This document shows positions 7,226 to 15,958 of a stretch of DNA of 64,000 nt, piece after piece (the first letter of the stretch is position 1; each line of letters starts with the position of its first letter). The notes under the pieces are model-generated. The model was not told where the DNA came from. It ran no database searches and worked only from the letters and a program-made list of their open reading frames with translations. Position numbers and translations under genes: made by a program. Source of the DNA: Brevundimonas sp. PAMC22021 (GTDB lineage Bacteria; Pseudomonadota; Alphaproteobacteria; Caulobacterales; Caulobacteraceae); NCBI RefSeq assembly GCF_019443405.1, contig NZ_CP080376.1, forward strand, positions 124,001 to 188,000, in the 5' to 3' direction.

Positions 7226-10177
7226 ATGACCATCCGCACCCGCAGCCTCTTGGCCGGCGTCGCGCTCGTACCGATCGTGTCGGCGGCGTTCGCGACAACC
7301 GCGTGCGCCCAGGCCGCCGCGCGCGACTTCAACATCGCGGGCGGACCGCTGGACAGCGCTCTTATGGCCTATGCCAGGCAGGCGGACGTGCAACTGCTCT
7401 ATCCGACGGACCTGGCGGCGGGCCTGCGGACCGGAGGCGTTGTCGGCCGGCATGCGCCGGAGGCGGCGCTGGAGCGGCTGTTGGCCGGCACCGGCGTTGC
7501 CTGGTCACGCAGCCGGCCGGGCGTGATTGTGCTGCGGCGCGGTCAAAGCGAACGCTTAGCCGCTGGCGAGGCGACGGAAATCGACGAGATCGTCGTCACC
7601 GGCACCTTGATCCGAGGCCCTGCGGAGACGGCGTCGCCGGTGGTTACGCTCACGGCCTCCGCCATCGACCAGGCGGGTCATGGGTCCATCGCCGAGGCGC
7701 TGCAGGCTTTGCCCCAGAACTTCGGAGGGTCGGCCACGCCCACCACCTTCCTGACCGCGTCCGACGTCGGAGGGTCCAACAGCACCCTCTCGACGGGCGT
7801 CGACCTGCGCGGGCTGGGGCCCGATTCCACGCTGGTGCTTGTCGATGGTCGTCGCCTGGCCGGAACCGGCAGCCGAGGCGAATTCACCGATGTCTCGGCC
7901 ATTCCCAATGCGGCCGTAGAACGAGTCGATGTCCTGCTCGACGGCGCATCGGCGCTCTACGGTTCGGACGCGGTGGGCGGCGTGGTCAACATCGTCCTCA
8001 GGCGGGCTTTCGAGGGACAGGAAAGCCGGGCGCGCATCTCCGCCGCCCAAGGCGGCGCCGAAGAGGTTATGGCATCTCATGTCGTCGGCCGACGCTGGAG
8101 CAGCGGCGCCGCCCTGTTGTCATACGAGTATCGGGACCAGTCAGCCCTGTCGGGGTCTGACCGGGCGTTTACCGCCACAGGCGACCTGAGGCCCTTTGGC
8201 GGAACCGATCGCCGCGCCATCTTCTCCTCGCCAGGCAACCTGGTGGTGTTCGACCCCGTGCAGGCCGGCTATGTGGCGACCCACGCGATCCGACCGACTG
8301 TGGGCAGCGTGGCTCGCACGGCCGCGGATTTCGTCGCCGGCGCGGCCAACCTGTCCAACCGCCGTGAAGGCGCGGATATCATCCCCTCCCAGGAACGACA
8401 TGCTGTTTACGGACGAGTTCGGCAGGATATCGGGGAGCGGTTGTCCCTTTCGGCGGATCTGCGGTTCAGCGATCGGGAGTTCGCCTTCGCCAACCTGGCG
8501 CCTTCGGAGATCCTGACGGTCACGCGCGCCAATCCGCACTTCGTGTCGCCTACCGGAGCGACCGTGCATCAGCTGGCCTACAGCTTCATCAACGACCTTG
8601 ATCCCGCCTATGTCGAGGGCGAGTCCAGAAGCATCGGCGTGACCGCCGGCTTTGACGTCGCGCTGCCGAAAGACTGGAACCTGGCCGCCTATGCGGCCTG
8701 GGCCGAGGAGAAAAGCCACGTCACCACGCCGCGGCTTCACTATAGCCGCCTCTACGAGGCGTTGGGCCTCACCGCAGACAATCCCGGCACCGCCTACATC
8801 GCCGCCCGCGACGGCTACTTCAACCCATTCGGCAGCGGAGGCGCCAATGCGCCGATCGTCACCGACTTCATCTTCACAGGTTTCAGTCGGGCGCAAAACC
8901 GTGGCCGGGTCTCCACCGCCAATGCCTTGGCGGATGGGACGCTTCTGTCCCTGCCGGCCGGCGACCTGAAGCTGGCGATCGGCGCTCAGGTTCGCCGGGA
9001 GGCGTTCGAGCGCTCCAACGAGACCTTCACCTCAGGCCTTGCGCCCTCCACCAGCTTCATCACGCCTCAGGTTCGGGATATCGCCGCGGTCTTCGCGGAA
9101 GCCCGCATTCCCCTGATCAGCGAGCGTAACGCTCGTCCGGGACTTCAGCGGCTTGAGGTGTCGGTCGCCGCGCGAACGGAACATTACGAAGACTTTGGAA
9201 GCTCGACCAATCCCAAGGTCGGCGTCATCTGGTCCCCGGCCGAGGCGCTGAACCTGCGAGCGAGCTGGGGCACGTCCTTTCGGGCGCCCTCGCTCAACGA
9301 ACTCAATGAGGCGGTCGTGATCGGCGCGACCTCGACCACGGAGAACGGCGTCGAAAAGCTGGCCGTGATCCAGCTCGGGGGCAATACCGATCTCGACCCG
9401 GAAACGGCCGAGACCCTGACCGTTGGTTTCGAATACCATCAGCCGCAGGGTTGGCGGATCAACGCCTCCTATTTCGACATCCGGTTCGAGGACCGGATCG
9501 GCCGCCCTGTCGCGGAAAACATCGACAACGCCCTGGCTGATCCCAACCTCGCGGCCTTTGTCCGACGTGTGGATCCCTCGATCCCGGCGGACTTGGCCGT
9601 GATTGACGCCCTGATCACCGATCCCCGGTTTGTCCCGCCGGGCCTTTATCCCGCCAGCGCCTACTCTGCGATCTTCGACGCGCGCTGGCTGAACACCGGA
9701 GACCTTCGTGTGAAGGGCGTCGATCTTGGCCTCGGCAGGGGCTTCGCGATCGGCGCGGACCGTGTCGATGTCGATCTCTCCGCCTCCTGGCTTCTGGAGT
9801 ACAGCCGCAAGCTCACGCCTCTGGCGACGCGGGACGAGCTGCTGGATGTGGCGGGCTATCCGGTTGACCTGCGCCTCAGGGCCGGCGCGACATGGACGCG
9901 AAACAGCTGGTCCGCGCGAGCTGGGCTCAACTATGTCGACGCCTACAGCGATCCACTCGGTCCCCGCATTGATCGATGGCTGACGGCCGACGCGCAGCTG
10001 CGCTGGGCGCCGGATCGAGCGTTTGGAGCGTCGGGTGTCGAAATCGCCCTCAACGTCAGGAACATCCTGGACGAAGCGCCGCCGTTCTATGACTCTGCAT
10101 CCGGCGACGGCTATGACGCGGGTCAGGCCGATGCGCTCGGCCGGGTGGTCTCGCTGCAGCTGACCCGTCGCTGGTGA
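7226..10177 (+). CDS. TonB-dependent receptor with N-terminal STN signalling domain
   Basis: A 983-aa outer-membrane receptor. A signal peptide ends near Ala28 (CAQA). The STN domain is at about 34-105 (FNIAGGPLDSALMAYARQ), a TonB-box-like EIDEIVVTG at about 118, the plug at about 130-260 (including VDGRRLAGTG and LYGSDAVGGVVNIVL), then a 22-strand-type barrel ending in a C-terminal aromatic (LTRRW). The STN domain and adjacent FecI/FecR genes make it a transducer. The lasso isopeptidase gene starts 6 bp downstream, so the lasso peptide is the probable ligand, as proposed for related caulobacterial clusters. The ATG at 7226 follows GGAGGGGAC. Confidence 0.93.
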   Translation: MTIRTRSLLAGVALVPIVSAAFATTACAQAAARDFNIAGGPLDSALMAYARQADVQLLYPTDLAAGLRTGGVVGRHAPEAALERLLAGTGVAWSRSRPGVIVLRRGQSERLAAGEATEIDEIVVTGTLIRGPAETASPVVTLTASAIDQAGHGSIAEALQALPQNFGGSATPTTFLTASDVGGSNSTLSTGVDLRGLGPDSTLVLVDGRRLAGTGSRGEFTDVSAIPNAAVERVDVLLDGASALYGSDAVGGVVNIVLRRAFEGQESRARISAAQGGAEEVMASHVVGRRWSSGAALLSYEYRDQSALSGSDRAFTATGDLRPFGGTDRRAIFSSPGNLVVFDPVQAGYVATHAIRPTVGSVARTAADFVAGAANLSNRREGADIIPSQERHAVYGRVRQDIGERLSLSADLRFSDREFAFANLAPSEILTVTRANPHFVSPTGATVHQLAYSFINDLDPAYVEGESRSIGVTAGFDVALPKDWNLAAYAAWAEEKSHVTTPRLHYSRLYEALGLTADNPGTAYIAARDGYFNPFGSGGANAPIVTDFIFTGFSRAQNRGRVSTANALADGTLLSLPAGDLKLAIGAQVRREAFERSNETFTSGLAPSTSFITPQVRDIAAVFAEARIPLISERNARPGLQRLEVSVAARTEHYEDFGSSTNPKVGVIWSPAEALNLRASWGTSFRAPSLNELNEAVVIGATSTTENGVEKLAVIQLGGNTDLDPETAETLTVGFEYHQPQGWRINASYFDIRFEDRIGRPVAENIDNALADPNLAAFVRRVDPSIPADLAVIDALITDPRFVPPGLYPASAYSAIFDARWLNTGDLRVKGVDLGLGRGFAIGADRVDVDLSASWLLEYSRKLTPLATRDELLDVAGYPVDLRLRAGATWTRNSWSARAGLNYVDAYSDPLGPRIDRWLTADAQLRWAPDRAFGASGVEIALNVRNILDEAPPFYDSASGDGYDAGQADALGRVVSLQLTRRW

Positions 10178-10183
10178 CGGGCC

Positions 10184-12748
10184 ATGCACTGCATCGTTTG
10201 GCGGCTCGCCAGCGCCTTGACGCTGGCGGCCTGCCTGTTGTGGGGCGGCCTTGTCCAGGCCGAAGCCGGCGGTCGTTCTTACTCAATCGACGACCTCCTG
10301 AACCAGGCGGCGTTCGGTGCGGCGACGATCGATCCTGGCGAGCGGTGGGTCGTGTTCGAGCGGCAGGCGCCCTATTCGGAGACGCCGCGCTTCGATTACG
10401 GCGCCTTCTCGCGAGCGGCGACGAACCGCCTATGGGTGGCGGATGCCGCCGCGAACCGGCCGGCGCAGCTCCTGATCCCGTCTGAAGGGGTCGGCCATGT
10501 GATCGGCGACTGGTCGCCGTCCGGGCGGCGTTTGCTGATCTACCGCCTGCGGGGCGGTCAGTGGCGGGCGGGAGTGGTCGAGATGGCGACGCGCACGGTC
10601 CGCTGGCTGGATGTGCGGCCCGACGCGCCCGGCGTGGGACGGGTGGCGCAATGGCGATCCGACGACGAACTGGTCCTGATTGACCGCAAGGATGACGCCC
10701 TTCCATACGTCATCGGCTGGGATGCGGGCGCCCTGCGGCTGACCCGGGAACGGTGGGCGGCTCAGGTTTCCGGCGAGCGTCCGAGCGCGACGTTGATGGG
10801 CGCGGGGCGCTTTGCTGATTCCACTCCTCTGTCGCCGGATGTGGACATCGTCCACCTGGAGGTGTCGACGGGGCGCAAGCGGCGTCTTTCGACCGGCCGG
10901 TTCGTCGATCTTGAGTTGTCTCCGGACGGGCGGCGCCTTGCCGCCTTGACGCAGGGCGCCGAGCCGCCGGTTGATCCGGATCGGCCCTTGTGGCCGGTGG
11001 ACAAGCCGGAGCGGCGTCACCTTCAGATCATCGACCTGCGGACAGGTGAGATCAGCCGTCCTTGCGCCACCTGCTCGGCGGCGCCCCATCTGATGAGCTG
11101 GTCGCCGGACAGCACCCGGGTCCTGGTGTGGCTGCCGGGTGTGGAAGGTCCCGCATCCGGCGAACTCGCGGCGCTTCGGGCAGATGGCGGGGTGGAGATC
11201 TTTGGACGCTTCGGCCTCGAACCGGACGTTTCCGCGACTCAGGTCGCCAGTTTCACGGCGGTGCGCGCGCTGTGGCAGGGTGACCGGGCGGTGCTTCGCG
11301 CCAGACGCGGATCGGCAGAGCGGTTCGACTGGTTCCGTCTGGAGCCGGATCGTGCGGTAAACCTCTCGGCAGACCTCTCAACTTCACCCGCCCGCATCGA
11401 AGGGATCGACGGCCGTGATCTGCTCGCGGTCGCCGACGGCGCCGCTTGGCGGATGGGACCGGACGGCGCTCTCAGCCGCCTGACCCCGCCGAGCGGGCTG
11501 ACGCCGTTCGCGCCGTTCAGCGCCCTGACCATTCCGCGCTTGCGCTACAACACGCCCGGCCGGTTCAATGAGGTGTTTGCTGTCGATCGAAACGGTTGGC
11601 TGCGATCGATCGAGGATCGGCCGCCCGCGTCGGCTGTCGCGGATGCAGGGCTCCTGGTCACAGCGCGCGTCGGCAGGGGCCGGACGGTAGTCGAGGAGAC
11701 GACGCGCAACGGAATGCGGACCCTGGTGCTTCGGCGCGCTGACGCCGAGCCGCGCGTTCTGGCCACCCTCAACGCCTATCTGTCGGAAGTCGATTTCGCC
11801 AAGCCCCTGGCCGTGCCTCACACGGGTCCGGATGGCCAGGCGCTGACGAGCTGGCTATATATGCCGACCACCCCTGTGGCTGGTCGGACGCCCTTGGTGG
11901 TCCTCGCCTACCCTGGCCGCCTGGAGACGCCGCAGCGCGACCCGGCGGAATTCGTGACGGAGCTGAACTTTCAGCAGCTCACAGCTGCTGGATATGCAGT
12001 CCTCCGGCCAAGCCTGCCACGCCCCTTTTATCCCGCCGAACCGGCGGCTGGTCTGGCGGATCAACTGCTTGCGGTCGTCGACCAGGCGCTGCGCGAGCAT
12101 CCCGAACTCGACGGCGACCGGCTTGTTTATTGGGGCCACAGCTTTGGCGGATACGGCGGACTGGCGGTTGCGACCCAGACGCGCCGTTTTCGCTCGATCA
12201 TTGTTCAGGCCTCGGTAGCGAACCTGTTCCAGAAATGGGGTGAGTTCGCGCCCTGGAACCGGGCCGATCCACGATGGGGGACGTCGATGCGGCCCGACCA
12301 GGGATGGGTCGAGATGAGTCAGGGCGGCATGGGGGCGCCGCCCTGGGCGGACCCCGACCGCTATGCCCGCAACTCCCCGCTGCTCCAGGCCGACCGCATA
12401 GAGACTCCGATCCTGATCATGAAGGGAGAACGCGACACGGGGCTGGGACAGTCGGAGTCGATGTATGCGGCGCTCTGGCGCCAGAACAAGGATGTCCGCC
12501 TGATCACCTGGTGGGGGGAGGGCCATACGGTGGAGAGCCCGGCCAATCTCCGCGAGATGTATCGGCAGATCCTGCGCTGGCTGGCGGAGACAGCCCCGCC
12601 TTCCGCCGGTCCGCCTCATGACCTTCGCGGGCCAGCCATCGCCGAAGCCAGCTTTCCACCACGGCGGCCGAGGTCAGCTGAACGCCGCCTCCCGCCCACA
12701 TCAGGTGATCGCGGTCGAGCAGGGCTTCGGCGCGTCGACGATCAATGA
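10184..12748 (+). CDS. Lasso peptide isopeptidase (AtxE-like, S9 prolyl oligopeptidase family)
   Basis: An 854-aa protein with a signal peptide (about 1-26), an N-terminal beta-propeller-like region (about 40-560) and a C-terminal alpha/beta hydrolase domain. The nucleophile elbow is GHSFGG (Ser653), the acidic residue lies in KGERDTG (E749/D751), and His781 is in GEGHTVES. In the AtxE family this enzyme cuts the macrolactam isopeptide bond and linearises the threaded peptide, here presumably in the periplasm. It lies directly after the receptor (6 bp). The catalytic domain ends near residue 800; a Pro/Arg-rich tail of about 50 residues runs antisense over the cyclase 3' end. The family is assigned from context plus motifs. 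Confidence 0.88.
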   Translation: MHCIVWRLASALTLAACLLWGGLVQAEAGGRSYSIDDLLNQAAFGAATIDPGERWVVFERQAPYSETPRFDYGAFSRAATNRLWVADAAANRPAQLLIPSEGVGHVIGDWSPSGRRLLIYRLRGGQWRAGVVEMATRTVRWLDVRPDAPGVGRVAQWRSDDELVLIDRKDDALPYVIGWDAGALRLTRERWAAQVSGERPSATLMGAGRFADSTPLSPDVDIVHLEVSTGRKRRLSTGRFVDLELSPDGRRLAALTQGAEPPVDPDRPLWPVDKPERRHLQIIDLRTGEISRPCATCSAAPHLMSWSPDSTRVLVWLPGVEGPASGELAALRADGGVEIFGRFGLEPDVSATQVASFTAVRALWQGDRAVLRARRGSAERFDWFRLEPDRAVNLSADLSTSPARIEGIDGRDLLAVADGAAWRMGPDGALSRLTPPSGLTPFAPFSALTIPRLRYNTPGRFNEVFAVDRNGWLRSIEDRPPASAVADAGLLVTARVGRGRTVVEETTRNGMRTLVLRRADAEPRVLATLNAYLSEVDFAKPLAVPHTGPDGQALTSWLYMPTTPVAGRTPLVVLAYPGRLETPQRDPAEFVTELNFQQLTAAGYAVLRPSLPRPFYPAEPAAGLADQLLAVVDQALREHPELDGDRLVYWGHSFGGYGGLAVATQTRRFRSIIVQASVANLFQKWGEFAPWNRADPRWGTSMRPDQGWVEMSQGGMGAPPWADPDRYARNSPLLQADRIETPILIMKGERDTGLGQSESMYAALWRQNKDVRLITWWGEGHTVESPANLREMYRQILRWLAETAPPSAGPPHDLRGPAIAEASFPPRRPRSAERRLPPTSGDRGRAGLRRVDDQ

Positions 12749-14336
12749 CGCCTTTGCCGACCAGAAGGCCATCGAGAAGATGCTCTCGCAGGAATGGGAG
12801 GCTGGCCGCGGCTTCACGCTCGAACGTGGCCGTGTAGTCGCCCTTTGATCGTCGCCAGGTCACTTCAGCCGGCAGGCTGTCCGCAAAGGCGGCGCGCGCG
12901 AGGCGCCGGTCGGTCGATCCGCCGGTCAGCACGGGCGTCGGGATGCGCATTATCCACTCGACCAGAGGCTGAGCCATCAGAGGATGGATCAGGTCCACCA
13001 CATCTGTGCGCCGGCAGGCGGTCACATAGGCGAGGTTGGAAATCAGCGCTTGGAGCTGGAGCTGCTTGCCGGGACCCAAACCATCGCCATCGACAGCCCA
13101 GGGATGCCGGGTCCCACGATGATCGGCATGCGCGTCGGCGAGAAGCGGGTTCGCCGCCGAGGCGTTGTATGCGGGCTTCTGTCTCCAGGCCTCCCGAAGC
13201 ACACTCCAGGCTGAACGGCGGGTCCACCGGGCCACGTCGGCGAGCTGCGGAGAAAAGACCGCGCGTACACCACGTTCCCGCCAGAGATCTCCAAAGACGG
13301 CGACCGATGCGCCTTGGTAGAAGAGGGCGTCCCCGCCCTTGCCAGTGGACAGGGCGTCCAGCTGCGCCTGTCGGCAGCCGTCCGCGATGAGCGCGTCGAA
13401 CACGGGATCGGCCCCGTTGTACCCAGGACGCAGGCCGCCTGCGGTGCGCGCCAGCACCTCCGCCTCCAGCGCCTGCTCCACTCTTTGAACATAGGTCAGC
13501 CGGACCCCGAGACGTTCCGCTACCGCCGCGGCATAGGGCCGTTCGTCGGTCTCCGGTCGTTCCGATCGAACGTTGAGCCAAAGCGCTGAGCGGTCCCGGC
13601 GGGCGCCGAGCGCGGTCGCGACAATGGCGGAGTCCAATCCCCCCGAAATCTCCGCCCCCAGCCGGCCGACTTCGCCCGCCAAGGCCGTAACGCAGCCTTC
13701 GACCCGTTCCCTCAGCCCCTCGCGCGCGACATCGGGATCCCACAGGTCCGGTGGGCTTCCGCCCGGGCGCCAGACTTGTTCCCGCCGGCCGGTGTCGAGA
13801 TCGATCATCTCTCCAGCATCAAGGATGGAGATATTCCGGAGGGGAGGCTGGGTCAGACCTACATTCGGGTCGGCAAGCAGGCTTGGCACGCCTTTCCAAT
13901 CAATTTCGATATCGGGGCAGGCGACGTCCATCAGCCAATCCGGGGTCGATGTGCTGACGACGCACACGCCAGGGACCTGCCAGGCGGCGAGTTCAAATGC
14001 GCCCGAAGGATCCCGCAGCGCCGCTCGCAAGGTCCCGTCGCTGTCACGGTCGAGGGCGACATACCGACCCCACCGACAGATTGTCAGGTTCCGAAGTCGA
14101 CCCAGCCGTCCGCCACTGTTCAAATGCGCCTGAGCAGGCGTCGCGAAGACATCGCCCAGCGCAATCAAGCCACCGTGGAAATCGTGAAGGCGGGGTGGGC
14201 GAGGGCCGATGACGCCGATCCATCCTCGGGGCGATTGGGACAAGCTTTGAACGCCTGCGGCGCTCGCGGCGGCGATGATCCGTTTCGCCGCCGGTTCAGC
14301 GGCGTCGCGCCACGACAGGGCGACAGTATCGCCCAT
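12504..14336 (-). CDS. Lasso peptide cyclase (C protein, asparagine synthetase-like)
   Basis: A 610-aa asparagine synthetase homologue with a degenerate amidotransferase-like N-terminal half (about 30-190) and an ATP-pyrophosphatase domain starting at ISGGLDSAI (Ser231), then STGKGGDALFYQG further on. Lasso C proteins activate the Asp/Glu side chain as an AMP ester and close the ring onto the N-terminal amine of the core. ATG 14336 lies one base after the B stop, so B and C are coupled; longer in-frame upstream codons overlap B and lack similarity. The last 45 residues form a Pro/Ser/Arg tail overlapping the convergent isopeptidase gene. Confidence 0.92.
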   Translation of the reverse strand: MGDTVALSWRDAAEPAAKRIIAAASAAGVQSLSQSPRGWIGVIGPRPPRLHDFHGGLIALGDVFATPAQAHLNSGGRLGRLRNLTICRWGRYVALDRDSDGTLRAALRDPSGAFELAAWQVPGVCVVSTSTPDWLMDVACPDIEIDWKGVPSLLADPNVGLTQPPLRNISILDAGEMIDLDTGRREQVWRPGGSPPDLWDPDVAREGLRERVEGCVTALAGEVGRLGAEISGGLDSAIVATALGARRDRSALWLNVRSERPETDERPYAAAVAERLGVRLTYVQRVEQALEAEVLARTAGGLRPGYNGADPVFDALIADGCRQAQLDALSTGKGGDALFYQGASVAVFGDLWRERGVRAVFSPQLADVARWTRRSAWSVLREAWRQKPAYNASAANPLLADAHADHRGTRHPWAVDGDGLGPGKQLQLQALISNLAYVTACRRTDVVDLIHPLMAQPLVEWIMRIPTPVLTGGSTDRRLARAAFADSLPAEVTWRRSKGDYTATFEREAAASLPFLREHLLDGLLVGKGVIDRRRAEALLDRDHLMWAGGGVQLTSAAVVESWLRRWLAREGHEADRRKAGLSPPASAGSADTSRGDWPGSPPYGPPPTR

Positions 14337-14337
14337 T

Positions 14338-14970
14338 TCAGACGGCCATGATCGGCGTGTACTGCGCGATCCGATCTGGATCATCGTCAAGCGCGAATTC
14401 GCCGATCTGCAGCCAGCAGTGCGCGCCGAATGGCCAGGTCCTGACGCCGAAGACCCATGCCGCTTCCTCCCCGCGGGACTGGAGAATACGCCGCAGCAGC
14501 CATGCCCTGTAGAGGCAAGACCCCTGCGCGGGATCCCAGGGCAATCGCCGCACAAACGCAGACGTCAGACGCGCTACGCTCGCGGGGTCCGCGGCTTTTG
14601 GGGCAGGAGAAGGCTGAGGCGCGAGAAGGTCGCTAAGCGAACGCCGTCCGGGTCCATGACGCCAAGCTCCCATCATGCCTTGAACCACGGCGATCTCGTC
14701 CCGAAGGCCCGGCCGAGCCGCGTCGAACGCAAGGGCTTGCGCCGGTGGGGCGGGAAGCGGCTGTCTCGACGGTTGGACCATAGAGGTTAGGAGACCGGCT
14801 GCCGCGAGATCCTCAAGCAGCTCGGGCCGTCCCTCTACGGAGTTGAGGGTCAGGTCCAGCACTCCGGCGGCTTCGGGAAGGCAGCTGTAGGTGTCGGACC
14901 GGGTGTCCAGCACGACCACATCGGCGTCGCACGCTGTCATGAACACGCCATCGGCAATAAACAGGCTCAT
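14338..14970 (-). CDS. Lasso peptide B protein (RRE plus transglutaminase-like leader protease)
   Basis: A 210-aa fused B protein. The first 65 residues form a PqqD-like recognition element that binds the leader peptide. The C-terminal domain is the transglutaminase-like cysteine protease, with Cys152 (GSCLYRAWLL), His184 (FGAHCWLQIG) and an Asp in DDD (195-197). It removes the leader so that the C protein can cyclise the core. It follows the precursor gene after a 45-nt gap holding a hairpin and is coupled to the cyclase gene. Fusion of the two B halves is typical of proteobacteria. The Shine-Dalgarno before ATG 14970 is weak. Confidence 0.93.
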   Translation of the reverse strand: MSLFIADGVFMTACDADVVVLDTRSDTYSCLPEAAGVLDLTLNSVEGRPELLEDLAAAGLLTSMVQPSRQPLPAPPAQALAFDAARPGLRDEIAVVQGMMGAWRHGPGRRSLSDLLAPQPSPAPKAADPASVARLTSAFVRRLPWDPAQGSCLYRAWLLRRILQSRGEEAAWVFGVRTWPFGAHCWLQIGEFALDDDPDRIAQYTPIMAV

Positions 14971-14982
14971 CTCAGTAAACGT

Positions 14983-15010
14983 CGGGCGGACGCCGCAAGG
15001 CGTCCGCCCG
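14983..15010 (-). terminator. Intercistronic hairpin between lasso precursor and B gene
   Basis: A 12-bp perfect inverted repeat (CGGGCGGACGCC / GGCGTCCGCCCG) with a 4-nt loop lies between the precursor stop (15016) and the B start (14970). The downstream side on the minus strand has only TTT, so partial termination or 3'-end protection of the precursor message is more likely than full termination. That would raise precursor over enzyme levels, a layout seen in other lasso clusters. The role is inferred; the structure is seen directly. Confidence 0.75.
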
Positions 15011-15015
15011 CACGC

Positions 15016-15132
15016 TCAGGCCATCTGGATGTAGGGGCGCTTGTCGGCCTCAGTAACCAGGTTCTCGAACCCGCCGCGCGTCAGTGTGGAGACGGCGCCA
15101 ATGGTGAGGGTCCGGATACGGATGCGAGTCAT
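15016..15132 (-). CDS. Lasso peptide precursor
   Basis: A 38-aa precursor. The leader (1-19) is Arg-rich and has the L-x-x-G spacing (L9, G12) recognised by RRE domains and the required Thr at position -2 (Thr18). The predicted core is GGFENLVTEADKRPYIQMA (19 residues), with a 9-residue ring joining the Gly1 amine to the Glu9 side chain, leaving a 10-residue tail with Arg13, Tyr15 and Gln17 as possible plugs. The start ATG 15132 has GGAGG 6-7 nt upstream; the in-frame ATG at 15144 is part of that ribosome binding site. I do not recognise the core among lasso peptides I know. Confidence 0.9.
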   Translation of the reverse strand: MTRIRIRTLTIGAVSTLTRGGFENLVTEADKRPYIQMA

Positions 15133-15230
15133 TTCTACCTCCATGATCTGTCGCGGGATGCGACGCCTAATGGAGCGACGGAGGCGCGTTTGCTGCAATC
15201 TATATTTGTTGTGTATTCAACCCTGGCGGG
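15133..15230 (-). promoter_or_regulatory. Candidate promoter region of the lasso precursor
   Basis: The 98-bp gap between the XRE gene and the precursor contains an AT-rich block (about 15196-15222, reading TTGAATACACAAC then AAATATAGATTG on the minus strand) that stands out from the GC-rich background. A TATAGAT-like -10 is plausible, but a correctly spaced -35 is not obvious, so an alternative sigma factor or activator may be needed. GGAGGT before ATG 15132 is the ribosome binding site. Confidence 0.4.
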
Positions 15231-15719
15231 TTAGCTCGAAGTGGTCGGCGACTTGCCCGCAATTCGATCTCGGCCTGCATCCAGCCAAGTGGCGGTTTCC
15301 TGGCTCCGCAGTCGGTTCTCCGTCTCCAACTTTCGAAATGTCTCGGTGAAGGCCTCGATCAACGCGCGGGGGTCAACGGTCGACAATCGCTCCTCCATGG
15401 TCCGCTCGAACTCGCCCAGGGCGATCAGGAAGATCAGCATGAGCTTGTTATCGGCGGTGCGACGAGCGAACTCGATGGATCCCAAGGCAGGCCCGAGCAG
15501 CATGGAATAAGGATCGCAGTTGGTGGCGGCGGCGAAGCGGTGGACGTAGTCCAGGTTCACTCGGCCGGAGCCGGCTTCGAAGTACTCGTAGGTTCGTAGG
15601 GGAAGGTTCATCGACGTCGCTACCTGCTGCGCCGTCATGTTCCGCCCTCGACGCACCGCTCTCGCCGCCAGGCCGATCGACCGGGCGTCGCTCATTTTCT
15701 CCGGCGGTTCGGAAGGCAT
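15231..15719 (-). CDS. XRE-family helix-turn-helix regulator
   Basis: A regulator of about 162 aa with an N-terminal HTH (about 22-75: SIGLAARAVRRGRNMTAQQVATSMN, given here in two parts, then LPLRTYEYFEAGSGR) and a C-terminal alpha-helical region (about 85-150) without recognisable motifs. It lies just upstream of the lasso precursor on the same strand, so it is a candidate lasso regulator. The start is uncertain: ATG 15719 has AGGGG 10 nt upstream, and ATG 15695 has GGAG only 3 nt away. Confidence 0.8.
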   Translation of the reverse strand: MPSEPPEKMSDARSIGLAARAVRRGRNMTAQQVATSMNLPLRTYEYFEAGSGRVNLDYVHRFAAATNCDPYSMLLGPALGSIEFARRTADNKLMLIFLIALGEFERTMEERLSTVDPRALIEAFTETFRKLETENRLRSQETATWLDAGRDRIAGKSPTTSS

Positions 15720-15958
15720 AGACGATCGACCCCTCTCCCCCAAAGGTGCTGCCTAGATTGTGCTGGATCAATGCTGACGTGTGCAACTTTTGTGAATGAA
15801 TCCGGCGCGGACCATCCGCCCGCAAGAAATCAGCGGGCCGCATGCCGCCCTTCTGCGGCGCTTCCGACGAAATTTTTCGCAGACGGGGTGGCTCTTCTCG
15901 AGAACCATAGAGAGCGATCGGGAGCCGGCCGGGGCCTCGGGTGGATCGGAACTGAACA
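15720..15958. promoter_or_regulatory. Divergent regulatory region, XRE versus GntR genes
   Basis: A gap of about 240 bp carries the divergent starts of two regulators. A relatively AT-rich stretch (about 15755-15800, ATTGTGCTGGATC and AACTTTTGTGAATGAATCC) is the likely promoter area. No clear operator palindrome was found by eye. Auto- or cross-regulation is possible. Confidence 0.35.

Noticed and set aside
9032-10189. 385-codon frame antisense to the TonB receptor
   Set aside because: No recognisable domain; opposite a full-length receptor with all family landmarks.
12504-12748. Tail overlap as proof of a frameshift error
   Set aside because: Both genes remain open with intact catalytic domains and no homopolymer run stands out, so an error cannot be claimed; kept as a finding only.
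15133-15198. Longer lasso precursor starting at 15198 or 15144
   Set aside because: GGAGGT, the likely ribosome binding site, lies inside the longer versions; the start at 15132 has correct spacing.
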